Shown in pieces: positions 25,790 to 37,707 of a stretch of DNA of 64,000 bases. Position numbers and translations under genes: made by a program. The stretch covers positions 25,087,819 to 25,151,818 of the forward strand of contig NW_024881316.1 of the NCBI RefSeq assembly GCF_018691265.1. Direction: 5' to 3'. The stretch's first letter is position 1. Each line of letters opens with the position of its first letter. This stretch comes from Tyto alba (lineage: Eukaryota > Chordata > Aves > Strigiformes > Tytonidae). Below the pieces are notes generated by a model. That model was given only the letters and a program-made list of their open reading frames with translations. It ran no database searches and had not been told where the DNA came from.

Positions 25790-26498
25790 ATTTATCCTCA
25801 GAATATCTCTATATTTTAAAATGAAACAAGTGTGTCAAACTGCCATTGGCAGAAGGGTCTCCATGAGGAAGCTTTAGCAGATACAATCCGTGTAATTGTC
25901 TAAAGCTTTTCTTTCCTTGTGGCCTTTGGGAAGCTTACTAATCTGTATCTGGTACTCCTGGAAATTTTGCTCCACTTCCCTTCAGTGTAGTCATTTGGGG
26001 CTTTTTAAGTAATTATGGTCAAGGAGTTAGAATGGGATGATTTAATGCGTTTTACTTTATTGCAAGCAAAATGTAGAAGTGGTCCCTGTGGTGGATCTGA
26101 GCAGGGATGTGGCTTGTCTCTGCCAGGAACAGGCTTTACGTAGCAGGGTAGCAACTGGTGTGGGGACCCAGGGGAGACAGAGGAAGATGGGAAGGTAGCA
26201 TAGTTTATTTAAAAAGAAAAAATGAAGGAAGTCTGCTGGTATCACAGTAAAAATAGATGGAATTGGTAATCAAAGCAGAGCATGAACATTAACATTGCAT
26301 AGCTGAACACCCTAAGCAGTTTGGACCTGGCTCTTGGGCAAGCTGTGACGACTGACCTTGATTCAATACAGTGTCCCTTTCTCCCTGAGCTGCTGCAGTC
26401 TCCAGGCACTATGGAGTTTTTGTCTTTCACAAGGTAAACTTCACCAGCATTTCTTACCTCCAGGAGCAAGAAGGACTCACCATCAACTCAGGAGAACC
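22886..26498. other. Intergenic between GCM1 and FBXO9
   Basis: No gene was recognised. An open frame of 163 codons (+, 23956-24447) is the longest here but shows no domain, is Ser/Pro/His-rich and has no supporting splice or promoter context. A 14-base duplicate 'ttactaccaaacct' occurs at about 24496 and 24522. A T22 run followed by GT repeats lies at 25756-25789. Confidence 0.55.
25756..25789. repeat. T22 run followed by (GT)n
   Basis: A run of 22 T is followed directly by 'gtgtgtgtgtgta'. No retroposon body lies next to it. Confidence 0.85.
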
Positions 26499-27051
26499 AG
26501 GTTAGGGAGCACATAGGCAAACTCGACACACATAAGTCCATGAGCACTGTTGGGATGCACCCATGAGTGCTGAGGAAACTGGCAGGTGTCATTGTGAGGC
26601 CACCCTCAATAATCTCTGAAAGGTCGTGGTGATTGACAGAGTTTCTTGTAGACTGGAAGGAATCAATGTCACTCCTGTCTTCAAGGAGAACAAGAAGGAA
26701 GATCTGGAGAACTACAGGCCAGCCAGTTCCACCTCAAAATCTGCAAAGATGATGGAGAAAATCTAATCTTCCTGGAAACTGTTTGGAAACACATGAAAGA
26801 CTAAAAAGTGATTGGGAGCAGTCAGCATGGATTTATGAAGGGGAAATTGTGCTTAGCCAACCTGATAGCCCTCTTCGATGAGATGAGTGGCTTAGTGGAT
26901 GAGGGGAGATCAGTGGGTGTTTTTTATCTTGTCCTTAGCCAGGCTTTCAGCACTGTCTTCCGTAACATCCTCACAGACAAACTGATGGTATGGGCTTGCT
27001 AAGTGGACAGTGAGGTGGACTGAAACCTCAGCTGTTCCATGATTCTGGGAA
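26499..27051 (+). mobile_element. CR1 LINE, reverse-transcriptase segment, internally deleted
   Basis: The + strand reads through CR1 ORF2 reverse transcriptase in broken frames: 'acacataagtccatgagcactgttgggatgcaccc', then the YRPAS-type segment, then SQHGFMKGKLCLANLIALFDEM with VDEGRSVGVFYLVLSQAFSTVFRNILTDKL at 26800-26990. Stops and frameshifts show it is dead. After 'gtggacagtgaggtggactgaaa' (about 27024) it jumps to 'cctcagctgttccatgattctggga', which looks like the CR1 3' terminus. It therefore seems to lack the end of the ORF. Confidence 0.88.
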
Positions 27052-30000
27052 CATTTAGAATCAGCCATAGCTGTTATCATACCAGACAGTTGCCGTCTCC
27101 GTTTGAATTATCTGTGTACTGTGTGGCACATCTGGAAAGTCATCCAAAGACCTGAAATACTAGGAACACCCTGGGGCAGCAGGACATGGCCTTTGTGGTC
27201 CTGCAGACAGCAGCATCAGCAATCTGAATGCCACAAGCATCCTTTGCTCTCCTTGTTGGTTGGTTTATTTGATTTCTGTGAGCAATGCGAGATGATCTCC
27301 TATACGGCAAGTAGTTCCTGAGGCACAGATAGTCTCTTCAGAGGACAGGGCAGGCCAGGAAGGTCTTTGGCCAGCTTTTCACTCTGAGCTCATTCCTTCT
27401 GTTTCAAGTTAGTAACTGAGGAAGCAAAACTGTCTTGGAGGGCTTGTCTCAGGCGAGTGTTTTTCATTTCTCAAAACCAGTTACGTCAAGATTCAAACTT
27501 CACATCTTTTGACAATTGCATCATCAGTGATGTGGTTTAAGTCTTCTGCTACCAAGGGTTGCCCAACCTATTTGCTCTTTTAAAGACAGGTTGTCATAAA
27601 TAATACAAACCACAGCACAAGAGTGTCCTCTCTGCTCGTTGCTTTCTCTGCCTTATAGCAACTGTTAAGCAAAGGCCAAAGCCATACAGCAACTGGGCAT
27701 CCAGCTCCTTTTTGCTTCTAGGGGAGATAGCAAATGTCTGTGGCAGGATCAGTTCCCTCACCCCTTTGCCCCCAGCACACTGTCCCTGCCAGGATGTGGT
27801 GGGGACCAGCTGGTGGGGCCTTCTCCTGCCCCAAACACCAGGTGAAGCGTGGAGGGGCAACGACATGCTGCTCTCCCCACATCTGCAGCTTCTGCCCTGG
27901 CACCTGCAGGCAGCAAGGTGAGCTGGTGGCATTCCAACCTTACACTGGACTCAGACAACTACAGCAATCAGTAATGGCTGCTACATGAGCAGCTGTGACC
28001 TACCTAATGTCTGTGGATAGTGTAAATATTTGGTGTCATGAAAAGCTGTTTGTCAAACATCAAGATTTCCTTTGCTCAAGTCACAGCAAAGACAGGAGGA
28101 AACCATGGGTTTTAGCCCAGCTAGCAATGGCCCTGGGCAGAGCAGGATCCCTGGAGGCAGGGCCCTCCAAACTGAGAGCAAAAGCAGCGATACGTTTCAA
28201 GGGGGAGAAAAGACAGTTCACATTCATGGCCTCTGGACTTCCTTGATTCCCTGCAGAAAGGACTGGGATTCCCTGTCTGAGATGCCAGGTATGGTAGCAC
28301 AAGGTGGCACACGTGTAAATGGCGTGACTGGAGACCCACTGACCCCTGAGCTCAGATGAAAGTCTCGGGGCAGAAGGAGGGCAGGAGAAAAAAGAACGAG
28401 TGTCTGGGCTTGGGGTGGGTGAAATATAGGATGAATGAAAAGACCCTGGCCAAAGTGAGTTAAAATAAAAAGTAAATTGATGTTGCCTTGCTGGTTTACT
28501 CCACTAAAGTCATTGATCCTTACCGGTCTTTGTATATGCTAAGGAGAAAACTTCAGGTGACACTGTAATTCTGCCCTGACCTTACCAAACTTTTACACAC
28601 TAAATCACCCCACCAAGAAGGACTAAACTTCCCAGAGGCCCCACTTACCTGCTAAAAGCCACCCCTGTAGAAATGAAAACCCGAAGTTGTTCCTGTTCAT
28701 ACAGATGGGTTAAGGGAAGCACCAGCCCTGTCCAGGCAGGAGGATGCTTCCTGCATTGAGGGGTTGCTTCTCACTTTCCCTCTCCCACTCAGACAGCCCA
28801 GGGGTGGGCCAGGGGTCCCTTTGCCACAGGGCACTTGGTGCTGGGAGGCAATGACCCAGAGGAAAGCCCCAGCCAGCACAGCAGGTATGGCTGCTCCCTG
28901 CTGATGAGGGGGTTCGTGGCAGAGCGCAGGATCACCTGCACAGCCCACCATCGTGCCACCAAAATTACGGGGAAAAAGCTCCCCTGAGGAGCATCACGCA
29001 GCAGGCTATTGGGCTCCTCTCCTCTTGGCCAACAGGGCAACCCACCACTGGGAATGGGCAGAGGGAGGTTTTTCCCTCCAGTGCAAGTGAGGTATGTTCT
29101 GGTCTTATTTTTATTTGTGGTTCATTAGTTAATAATAGTTGTACAGCTAGTTTAACAAGAGGGTTCTGGTGTGCCTTGACAAGCTTTAGCTTAACTGAAG
29201 CACTTGGACAAGGGACTTACTGTACTTCATTGCAATGATACTAAAACTCTTGCTACATACCAGTCCCCTCTCACGAACTTCCAGCAAATGCTCCTTCAAA
29301 AATACTATCTCATGTGCAGCTTAACCCTGCTCCCTCCCAGTGCCTTGGAGCACTTCTTTTCAGAGCAGAGGTTTGCCTGACTTTGTTAAGTTACTATGTT
29401 CACTGTTAACTCCTTTACATACAGCAGTACTGCCAAACATAAGGAAGAAAGGTTTAGCTTCAGGCAGATGAAACTATTCTCTGTAACCAGGATTTGTATG
29501 AGAAGCCCACTCAAAACCACATCTGTGGCCTTCCAGCAGCATGGCTGCACTGCTCTGCAGCGCGCAGCAGCTGGCTTGCAGCAGCTTCTGCTGCTTGCTG
29601 AGGGGAAGCTGTGGACTCTCCACGCAGCGGAGAGGAGGCATCTTGCTGCCAATAGATAGCACTCAGCCTCCCCACCGGGTTGTCCTTCTGTGATCTTGCT
29701 GGACCTCGTGATAAAGCGTGGGATTTGCTCTTTCATGTAAAAGTAATGCTTTCTCAGAAGGTCCCTCCCAGGCATCAAGGGAATGCTTCACTATTTTTAA
29801 ATGGTTGGTTTCTCAGAAGCCCTATTCCAGTTAGAGAAGAAAACCTCATTATGCAGCAAGAAGCTTAAAGTTTTTCTAAGTAGATCCTTTTAACAGTCAG
29901 TGGGATTTTCTTGGCCACCCACACCCCCTCAGGCAGTGTATGGCTACTTTCCTCCAAGCCTGATCACTCCTTCATCCTGGGAATACGGTGTCCAGAACTC

Positions 30001-33000
30001 CAAACAGCCTCCTCCCTCCCCCCTGTCATTGCACAGAGTGGATTTAAATTTGCCCACACTTACTCTTGGAGATCAATTTAACTTTAAAAAACTCATTCAG
30101 CACTTCTACTTACTGGATTAAAATCATGGTATTACAGGGCAGAAATTGTGAAACTGGGGCCTGGCTTCCGCTGTCACTCTCTCTTGCGAATTCTTTGGGG
30201 TCTAATAATGGACCAGAATAAAAAACTATTAAAGTACTATAAAGAACATTTATGATGAAATAAAAACTGAAAATAGACATCACATGGCAGGCTTTCTCTC
30301 AATGGACATACTAGCAGTGTCTCTTTCCACCCATTGCCTACTTTCATCAAGCCCATCAGAAGTTGGCATAAGTGAATCTTTGGTCCCTCTGCCAAATTTA
30401 TTTGGAAACTAGTCAGTGACCAGTGGAAAAGTTACCGGTGGAAACTGTCAGGTGACAAGAATCTGCTTAATACTTCATTTTGTTAGGGAACTGACTGAAA
30501 ATTGACCTGCAGCAGTCACAGGGCTTGGAATCTAGGCAGGCTTTGATGCCAATTTACTGGAAGGTGAGGACAGCACAGGTGTATTTGCTGCTGCAGGTAG
30601 TTGTTTTTATCCAAGTAAGCTATATAATGTGGTCTTTTTTTCATCAAAATAGTATCTTCATCTCCATGGTGACCATAACTTTACCAGCTGTTATCCCATT
30701 CTAGTCCTGTTGATAACTGCAGCTCTATAGCAAGGGAGTAAAAGTCCTGTTTTACCTTACCCTAACTGTGCAGGCTGGCTGCGCGTATTTAGCAGGCACA
30801 GACTTGTGGGAACTTAGAAGCTCAGGTCCTAAACATGATCAGCTTTACCTGTGTAACCACAACATAACTCTTCCTCTGATTTGGAAACAAAAGTCTTGTT
30901 GTCTGGCTCTTGCCCGTTGAAGGAATCAGGCCTGCTCCCAGGCCTGGGCTTCAGGGAGAAACCAGTGCCAGGGCGACGGGCCAGCCAGCATCCTCACGAA
31001 AACAGCTGGGACTCCTGCACAGCAGGAGAGTGAGCCCCACCATTTGGGCTGTCCCCACAACTACACGGCTGCTCTGTCCCCAGCGCAGGCAGCGTAGAAA
31101 GATGTAGTTTGCATCACCATGCTCCAGCCCACCCTGCATTTAGCCATGCGGACACTGACCAAACCAGTAGGCATACTCTGCATGTTTCTGAAACGCAAGG
31201 GCCCCTGAAAAACTTGCAAACTCCTACTTTTATCCACAATTTCAACCTTTCATCACTCTAATATTTCTGGGTTTTAATAGTCCTGAAGTACTACAGCACG
31301 GCAAAGAGCACTAAATAGGAGAGCACAGGGGCTAGTTCCTTAGATCTTTTGGAAAACCTTAACTCAGGCTTGACTGTAAAACTGGGGTAACAATAATCTT
31401 TTCCCTGTTCATAGGCCGTAAGTTTAAACTTTGTTTAGGTTACAACTGTTCTATAGCAAACCATCTTCCAGGCCTGATGAGAAGCAGAAATACAATTTTA
31501 GCATAAGATGATCAAGAATGCTGCTGTGCTGAAGTTCAGTGATCACCAGCTGATCAACAGTGTGCCCCATCGTTATTTTTTTTATTCCTGGGAACAACAG
31601 TAACCACACACTGATGATACACTGTATGATTCTGGATTCATAAAAGACTCTAATTTAGAGTCCTTCAAGAGAAAAGAAGAAAAACTTGATTCACTGCGTT
31701 GTGCATACCCAGACAAATATTCATCTTGTCATCAGATTACATTTTGTGGTAGTTTTTCAGGTTCTACAGTTTTCGGTGGATTTTTATGTGAAGTGTTCAG
31801 AAAGACACACTTCTTAAAGAGGGAGCAGGTCCCAAACAAAACTGCTGGCAACTGTTTTGTCGACTACTGTTAACCTCTCCAAATCTTCCCACTTTATTAC
31901 CACTGGGAAATGCAGCTGACTTTAATATCTGTAAGTTTATTTTTCCCAGACTTTACTTTCCAGATCACCATCTGTCTAGACACTGTCAATTACTAATATG
32001 TGTACTCAAGGTGAATTTAAGGATACTCAGTATTTTCTTCTCCATGTGATTCAATTTCTAGGCAGCACTGAACCAACCCACTCTATTTGTGTTTGTCAGT
32101 TAAGGCAGATGTCACGTTATCCAAAAAAAAATTAAAGAGCTTTTCATTGATTTTTACTGAAATGAAAGTACAGAAGTTGTGGAAAGTAGCCTGAATTTCA
32201 AAAGTCTTCTTGAAGGTTGTATAATAGGAACAATCTTTTCCTTGGGTATCCCTCCCTTCCCCCAAAAAATCAGTGAGGTGTGGGAAGGAGGGTTCAGCTG
32301 AAACGAGTTGTGAGTTAACATTGCTTACTATAAAGAGAAAATAGAGAAGCTTTTGAGGAGCAATCAGATTGATGATGCCCACCTCTATATTAATCTGTAG
32401 AGGGAATGATTTGGCTGTGCCAGCAAAACAAGTACATTTAGCTTAAATGCAGATTCTGCTAAGTAGTTTCTAGTGCAGGTGGCCCTCCCTGTACGTGCAG
32501 GTTGCTGCACTCCGGCCAGCAGCCCTGGGTGTCCTGCATTGCTGCTCTTGGAGAAGATGCCAGCCAACAGGACAGATCAGCTGGGGCAAAAAACACCCTA
32601 AACCCCTTGATACATACACTCTTAATGAAGACTGATTGTAACCAATTATTACTTTCATACGTGTTTATCAAATTTCCTTTATAATATGGAGATTTGTGTC
32701 TTTTATCTACACTAAGCCACTGAATCCCATTCCCCACCAGCCCTGATGTGTCTGCTCCCCAAGTTGTCTTAAAAGCAAAGTCACATGTTTGTGTGACCAC
32801 AGTTCAGGCCAGGAGGCAAGGATGCTGGGCTTTAGGTAAAAGAAGAAAAAAGGACCAACACTTTGTACTATTTTTTTTCTTTAAATGTGCAATGGAGAGC
32901 TGATAAAAATTAATGTCCCAATGAACATATCTTAATTGGACAACCCAGGTTAATAAACACTGAAGTACTGACCAAAACCCAGTTTCTTAGCAGTGTAAGA

Positions 33001-36000
33001 AGGAGCTTCCTGACCTCCCCTTGCAGTGACACACCGCTGCAGCATCTTCTTAAAAATGCAAGAGAGGATTGCTCCTTTTTGCTTCCCAAAGACAGCAGGC
33101 GATGAAATATCAAAGCCTGGGCGACATCCGCATGGGAGGTAAACACACTTTCAGCTGATGGGTTCACCTCTCTCCTCTAGCTGAGGTACTCCACTCACAT
33201 CCACATTTGCCAATTTTGTAGGGTTTCTGGGGAGACACTGTCTTCCTTATTAAAGCTGTTCTACAACAAATAGATTTGTTGTACATACTGCAGGAAAGGG
33301 TGACCAGAAACCCCCCCAAAAGCACATCTGCCCACCCCTGCCTAGGGCCAACAACCTTGCCCTAGCAAACCTGGACTCTGAACAGAAATGTTCAGAGCAG
33401 GGCAGGGACTGAAATGGTGACCACTGCTTTGGGAGCATATGCTCTCCGAGTAGCAGTGGTTAAGGTGCCACCTCTTCTTAGCACATCATCCTTTGTCACG
33501 TAAGGATGTTCCCACTTCGCATATTGGCTGCTTCAGATCCCATTTGGAGACCGTCACGCTGGAGTCTGGGAAGCAAACTCAGGACTGGAGGCTCGGGTAC
33601 TTAAAGTCCCTTTGAAGAACTGGCTTTTTTATTCCTATTCAGTTGTGGTTTTGTGGATGTCTTCCTAGTGCAGAAGCTTAAGATGCTGAATGCTTGTCAG
33701 GCTAAACATAACGCTAAACTATTGCTTGTTGCATTTTCTCTTATTTTTCCTGGAGTGTTCTCAAATTTTAAATAAGCTGTAGGGAGAAATAAATATAGTT
33801 TAAGTACGAAAGAAAACTTCAAACTGTGGCATGCCACCTTACGGCAGAACAGCAGCATTGTGCATTAGTATCAGCAAAGACATCAGTAAGCCACATCCCA
33901 AAGCTCTTATTATTAGCTGCAGCAACCTGCAGGGGTAGTGGTACTCTGGGGAGGTTGGGGGGAAACAAAACAAATTCCTTTGCTAAAAAAAAAAACAACT
34001 TGCAAACTAAACCAGGCAGAACTTACGTTTTACCAACTTTAGCAATCTCTTACCATTATGGAAGTAAATTTCATTAATTGTACTTCGAGTGTAAATTTAG
34101 CATGGAAACATGTAGGGGTCACAGTGCTTGTACTTATCTTCTCAAGGGAAAATTCATTCATTCAGAAATAAAATGTGTGGAAAAAATACCTACTCATCTT
34201 GACTTTCCACATTAAAGAATAATCTGATTTGGCAGGATTTACTAGTCTTACTTTTTTTAGCTCTGCATCATATCCAGCTATTTCTCATAGAGCATTCTGA
34301 GGCTAAGTTAATAAATGTGCTACAGACATCTTCAAAACATGTCAGAATACCTGAAATGGCCAAGGTAGGAAGGCTGTCAATCCTAAAATATGCAGGAATT
34401 CAGAAGCAGCCATGTTTGGTTTGTTGTTTTTTTCTTTTTTTTTCTATTCATATTCTGAATATGTGTTCCACAAAATCCCACTATATTGTAATTTTAACAC
34501 CTATCTCTTACTGCCTTGAATGATAGGTCGATGTCAGTACAGTGCATGTGGACCCTTTCAAATGTGCTGTGCTACCAGAGCTGAAAGCAGTTTTAGGTAA
34601 GAGAGAATGCCACTTTCATACATCCCAAAACGTTCCATTCAATAACAGACTCTAGTTTCTCTTTGAAAAGCTTTGTTTCAGCCAGTATTATCTAGGATTT
34701 GTGGTTTTAAAAATTATTTTAAGGACTCATGAACTATACTATGGACAAGACAGTGGTAAGGCAAAGCATTAACTGTTCATTTTAAGCAAACAATTATGCA
34801 AGTCATTTTACTAAGAAAGCTAGCTTTAGTATAAACGACAGTTTGAATCTAGACTGAGTGACTATCAAATGGAAGTCTTTGATTTCTTTACAGGTGTTAT
34901 TTAATACTAAATAACATATGTAACATTAATTTCTGAAATCCAAACTGTTTTGAAAATGAATATAAGCTTTTGTATTTTTCTCATCTTGGACAGCAGAAAA
35001 GACAAAATGGAAAAGCACCTCAACAGTTCAGCCATTTTAACACCAACAAAAGTTTCCAAATACACTGACACACATTCCAGGGGAATTCTCTTGGATTAAA
35101 AAAAAAACCAACAAAATGGACTCCATTGTTTTCTTTCTTTAAAGAAAAAACCTTGTGTAAACACCACGTGTTTTTGAAATTCTGACCAGCTTGGCTCATG
35201 GTTACTGTGCAAATCAGGATCTAAACTTAGCAGCTGGAAAGTGTCCACTGCTGGTCCTTTGCTCAGAGCGATGAATCACAGCGTCTCTACTCCCCCACAC
35301 ATCTATAGCCCAGCATTACACACAAAGATTTAACTGGTGTTAATCTCCAATTAGACCGAGTCAAATCAACATAACATTTGATCATCTAAGCATCTTCTCT
35401 CCACAAAACTGTCCACTCTGCTGTCTTTAATCTGATGCACAAAAGAGATCTACAGCTCCGAGAACCATGTTTGTGTCACCTCTTGTAGCCCTCCTTCCAT
35501 TTTTATAAGTGAACTCGTCTCAACTACAATAAACTCTTGGGAAAAAGGACTCCACAGGTGTACACCTTGTTCTTTTATTCAAGTTAGTAATATAATTAAT
35601 AAAGGACAATTTCTCAGCAGCAAACTAGTTATACCAACTAATGTCTTTATACGGTAATTAAAAGGTTGATAAATTATAAGAACATAGGCCCTCTAGCAAT
35701 TAAAGCCTTGGACTACTGAAAATCACTAGATAGAATGAAGATCAACTAGTCATCCATTTCTTTGCCAAAATAAGTACTATTTTAATAGCTGCACGTGGAC
35801 AGTAACCACATCTGCTGATAAACCATTTCAAAAGACAAAACTAGCTCAACTTTCTTATATCACTAAATGCAGAGGAACCAGTGTATTAATCACAGCTCAG
35901 TCTCACAGATAGAAGGCTCACGTAATCTTCTTAATGAAGGAATATTTCATATAATCTTAAAATAAGCATTGCCTGAGACTTCCGTTGAATCAGCATCTCA

Positions 36001-37142
36001 ATTTATAACAGGACATTAGCTAGCTTCTCCTTTACACCCAGAGTATATTTCAAACACATGGCCAAGGCAAGAAAAAAACAAAAGCTCAGAAGCAGGAGGT
36101 AAGTCTTGGCATGAAAAGAACTACATGAAGTCTTCTCTACTTTTCTCAGATAACCCGTAAGTAGTAGAATAAAGAGTCATACAGAGGTGAATCCTTCCTG
36201 TCAATCTTGCCTAGCATGTAGTTTATGTATGGTAACTCCTAACTAATCATCTTTAACTGTATGAAAGTAATGATTTCTTGGCAAAATAAGAAATTGCAAG
36301 GGATTGCATGTTCAAAATCATGATTTATTGATGTATTTTTTAATCATGTAGTTCCTTGCAAAGATACACTTTATAAATTATGGAACAAGTATAGTTCTTT
36401 CCACGGCTTTCACATTTTAGTCCTCAAGTCCAGTTCAGTATTTTGAAATGTTCAAAGGTAAATTATGCAAAATGGTTTTAAAAAAACTACACTAAAAAGC
36501 TTCAGTTCTTTCAGAATCCAAGATACATATATAGTAAGCAGCATTACAGTGTCTGCACTACACCCCCAAGCGATATATGCAGGAGAAGCAGCGTACAGCA
36601 CCTGCACCAAACCTCAAGGTACACTTCAAGATTAGCAGTACACAGCACCTGAACATCTACAGCAGCCTCAAAATCTATCTCAGTACAACAAATGCTCACA
36701 GGGTTTACAGCATCTGTAGCAGGGTTAGATGAAGGGTTATAATACATTACAACGGCACCCAGGCGAGCCCGGCTTACCTGCGCATTCAGACCTGGCCAAT
36801 GCACAAGCAGCACCCGCCAGCATTTCACCACTGCGCCGTGACGCTTCCCAGGCAGAGCCACGTGCCCTGCAAACTTGTCCTGCAGTCCGAGAGAACAACT
36901 CACTGCCCGTGTCCCTCTCTCCTACATGCCCATCCCGTCGGGAAGGCAGGCTCCACTGAACTCCTATCAAGATCAAGTTACATTTATGACCAACTGACAC
37001 CACTGCATTGGTGGGGATGTACCTCTGCGGTTACATTTTACACTTCATGCTTGCTTGCCCTTGACTGTTTTTTCTTAAGGTTGATGTTGACAAAATGCCA
37101 GATCTTAAAGGCAAACAGAGTAAGTTTAATTTAAAGAAAACA
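27052..37142. other. Intergenic between GCM1 and FBXO9, possibly with distal FBXO9 3' UTR
   Basis: No gene was recognised. GC-richer pockets at about 27700-27950, 28080-28370 and 28700-29060 carry overlapping frames on both strands without any domain. The right end (about 36300-37140) may be FBXO9 3' UTR if a distal polyadenylation site such as TTTATT at 36324 (AATAAA on the minus strand) is used. No CR1, ERV or tRNA-derived element was recognised. Confidence 0.5.
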
Positions 37143-37148
37143 TTTATT
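37143..37148 (-). terminator. FBXO9 polyadenylation signal (candidate)
   Basis: The + strand TTTATT reads AATAAA on the FBXO9 strand, about 450 bases after the stop. Other AATAAA copies lie at 37561-37566, only 33 bases after the stop, and 36324-36329. Which is used cannot be told from sequence. Confidence 0.35.
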
Positions 37149-37598
37149 TGAAGTTCTTTTAAGTCACACAGTTTAACAGATATAAGACAACTTTCTCCCC
37201 TTCACATTTCAAGCCTTCCCCATAGACCACACACACACTGTCCCATGGACAGTAAGATTTTCCTGCAACAATTCCTTTTGGACAAGCCAGTGTCCAGGCT
37301 GATGAAGACTCACATTATAAGCAGACTGATTTATAAAATCTGTTTAAAACAAAACAAAACAAAATAAAACAAACAACAAAACTGTTATCAAATTTTTGTC
37401 ACAAAGTAAAGTTGTTTAATACTCATAAGCTTGATCTCAAAACAAAACCCCAGCCATTCATAATCAAATAGAACAGACTGCCTTCAAAAAATTCCCCAGA
37501 ATTTTAAAATGTTCCAAATATATACACATTTATAACTTAAGCGCTCATTAGCTACAACCTTTTATTCATGCAAGAGTTGTGAGAGGAAAAGGTGTTTC

Positions 37599-37707
37599 TT
37601 AGAGTGGCTTTTCCGAAAATGCAGTAAAACTCTTCACTCGTGCAAAGAACAAAGGGGTGTACATTTTGTCAATGTCGAAAGTAGTAACAGCTGTCTCACC
37701 AGTCGAT
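37599..37707 (-). CDS. FBXO9: FBXO9 coding exon 13 (stop)
   Basis: The acceptor CTCTTTGCAG precedes ATCGACTGGTGAG; the first A completes a Lys codon. The exon encodes [20 protein letters not shown] and ends FSEKPL-TAA at 37601-37599. The human protein ends FSERPL. Confidence 0.96.

Noticed and set aside
36540..36960. Considered as a tRNA-derived SINE or structured RNA because of repeated 'cagcacctg'
   Set aside because: No A-box/B-box pair, no cloverleaf and no terminal repeat could be found; probably part of the FBXO9 3' flank.
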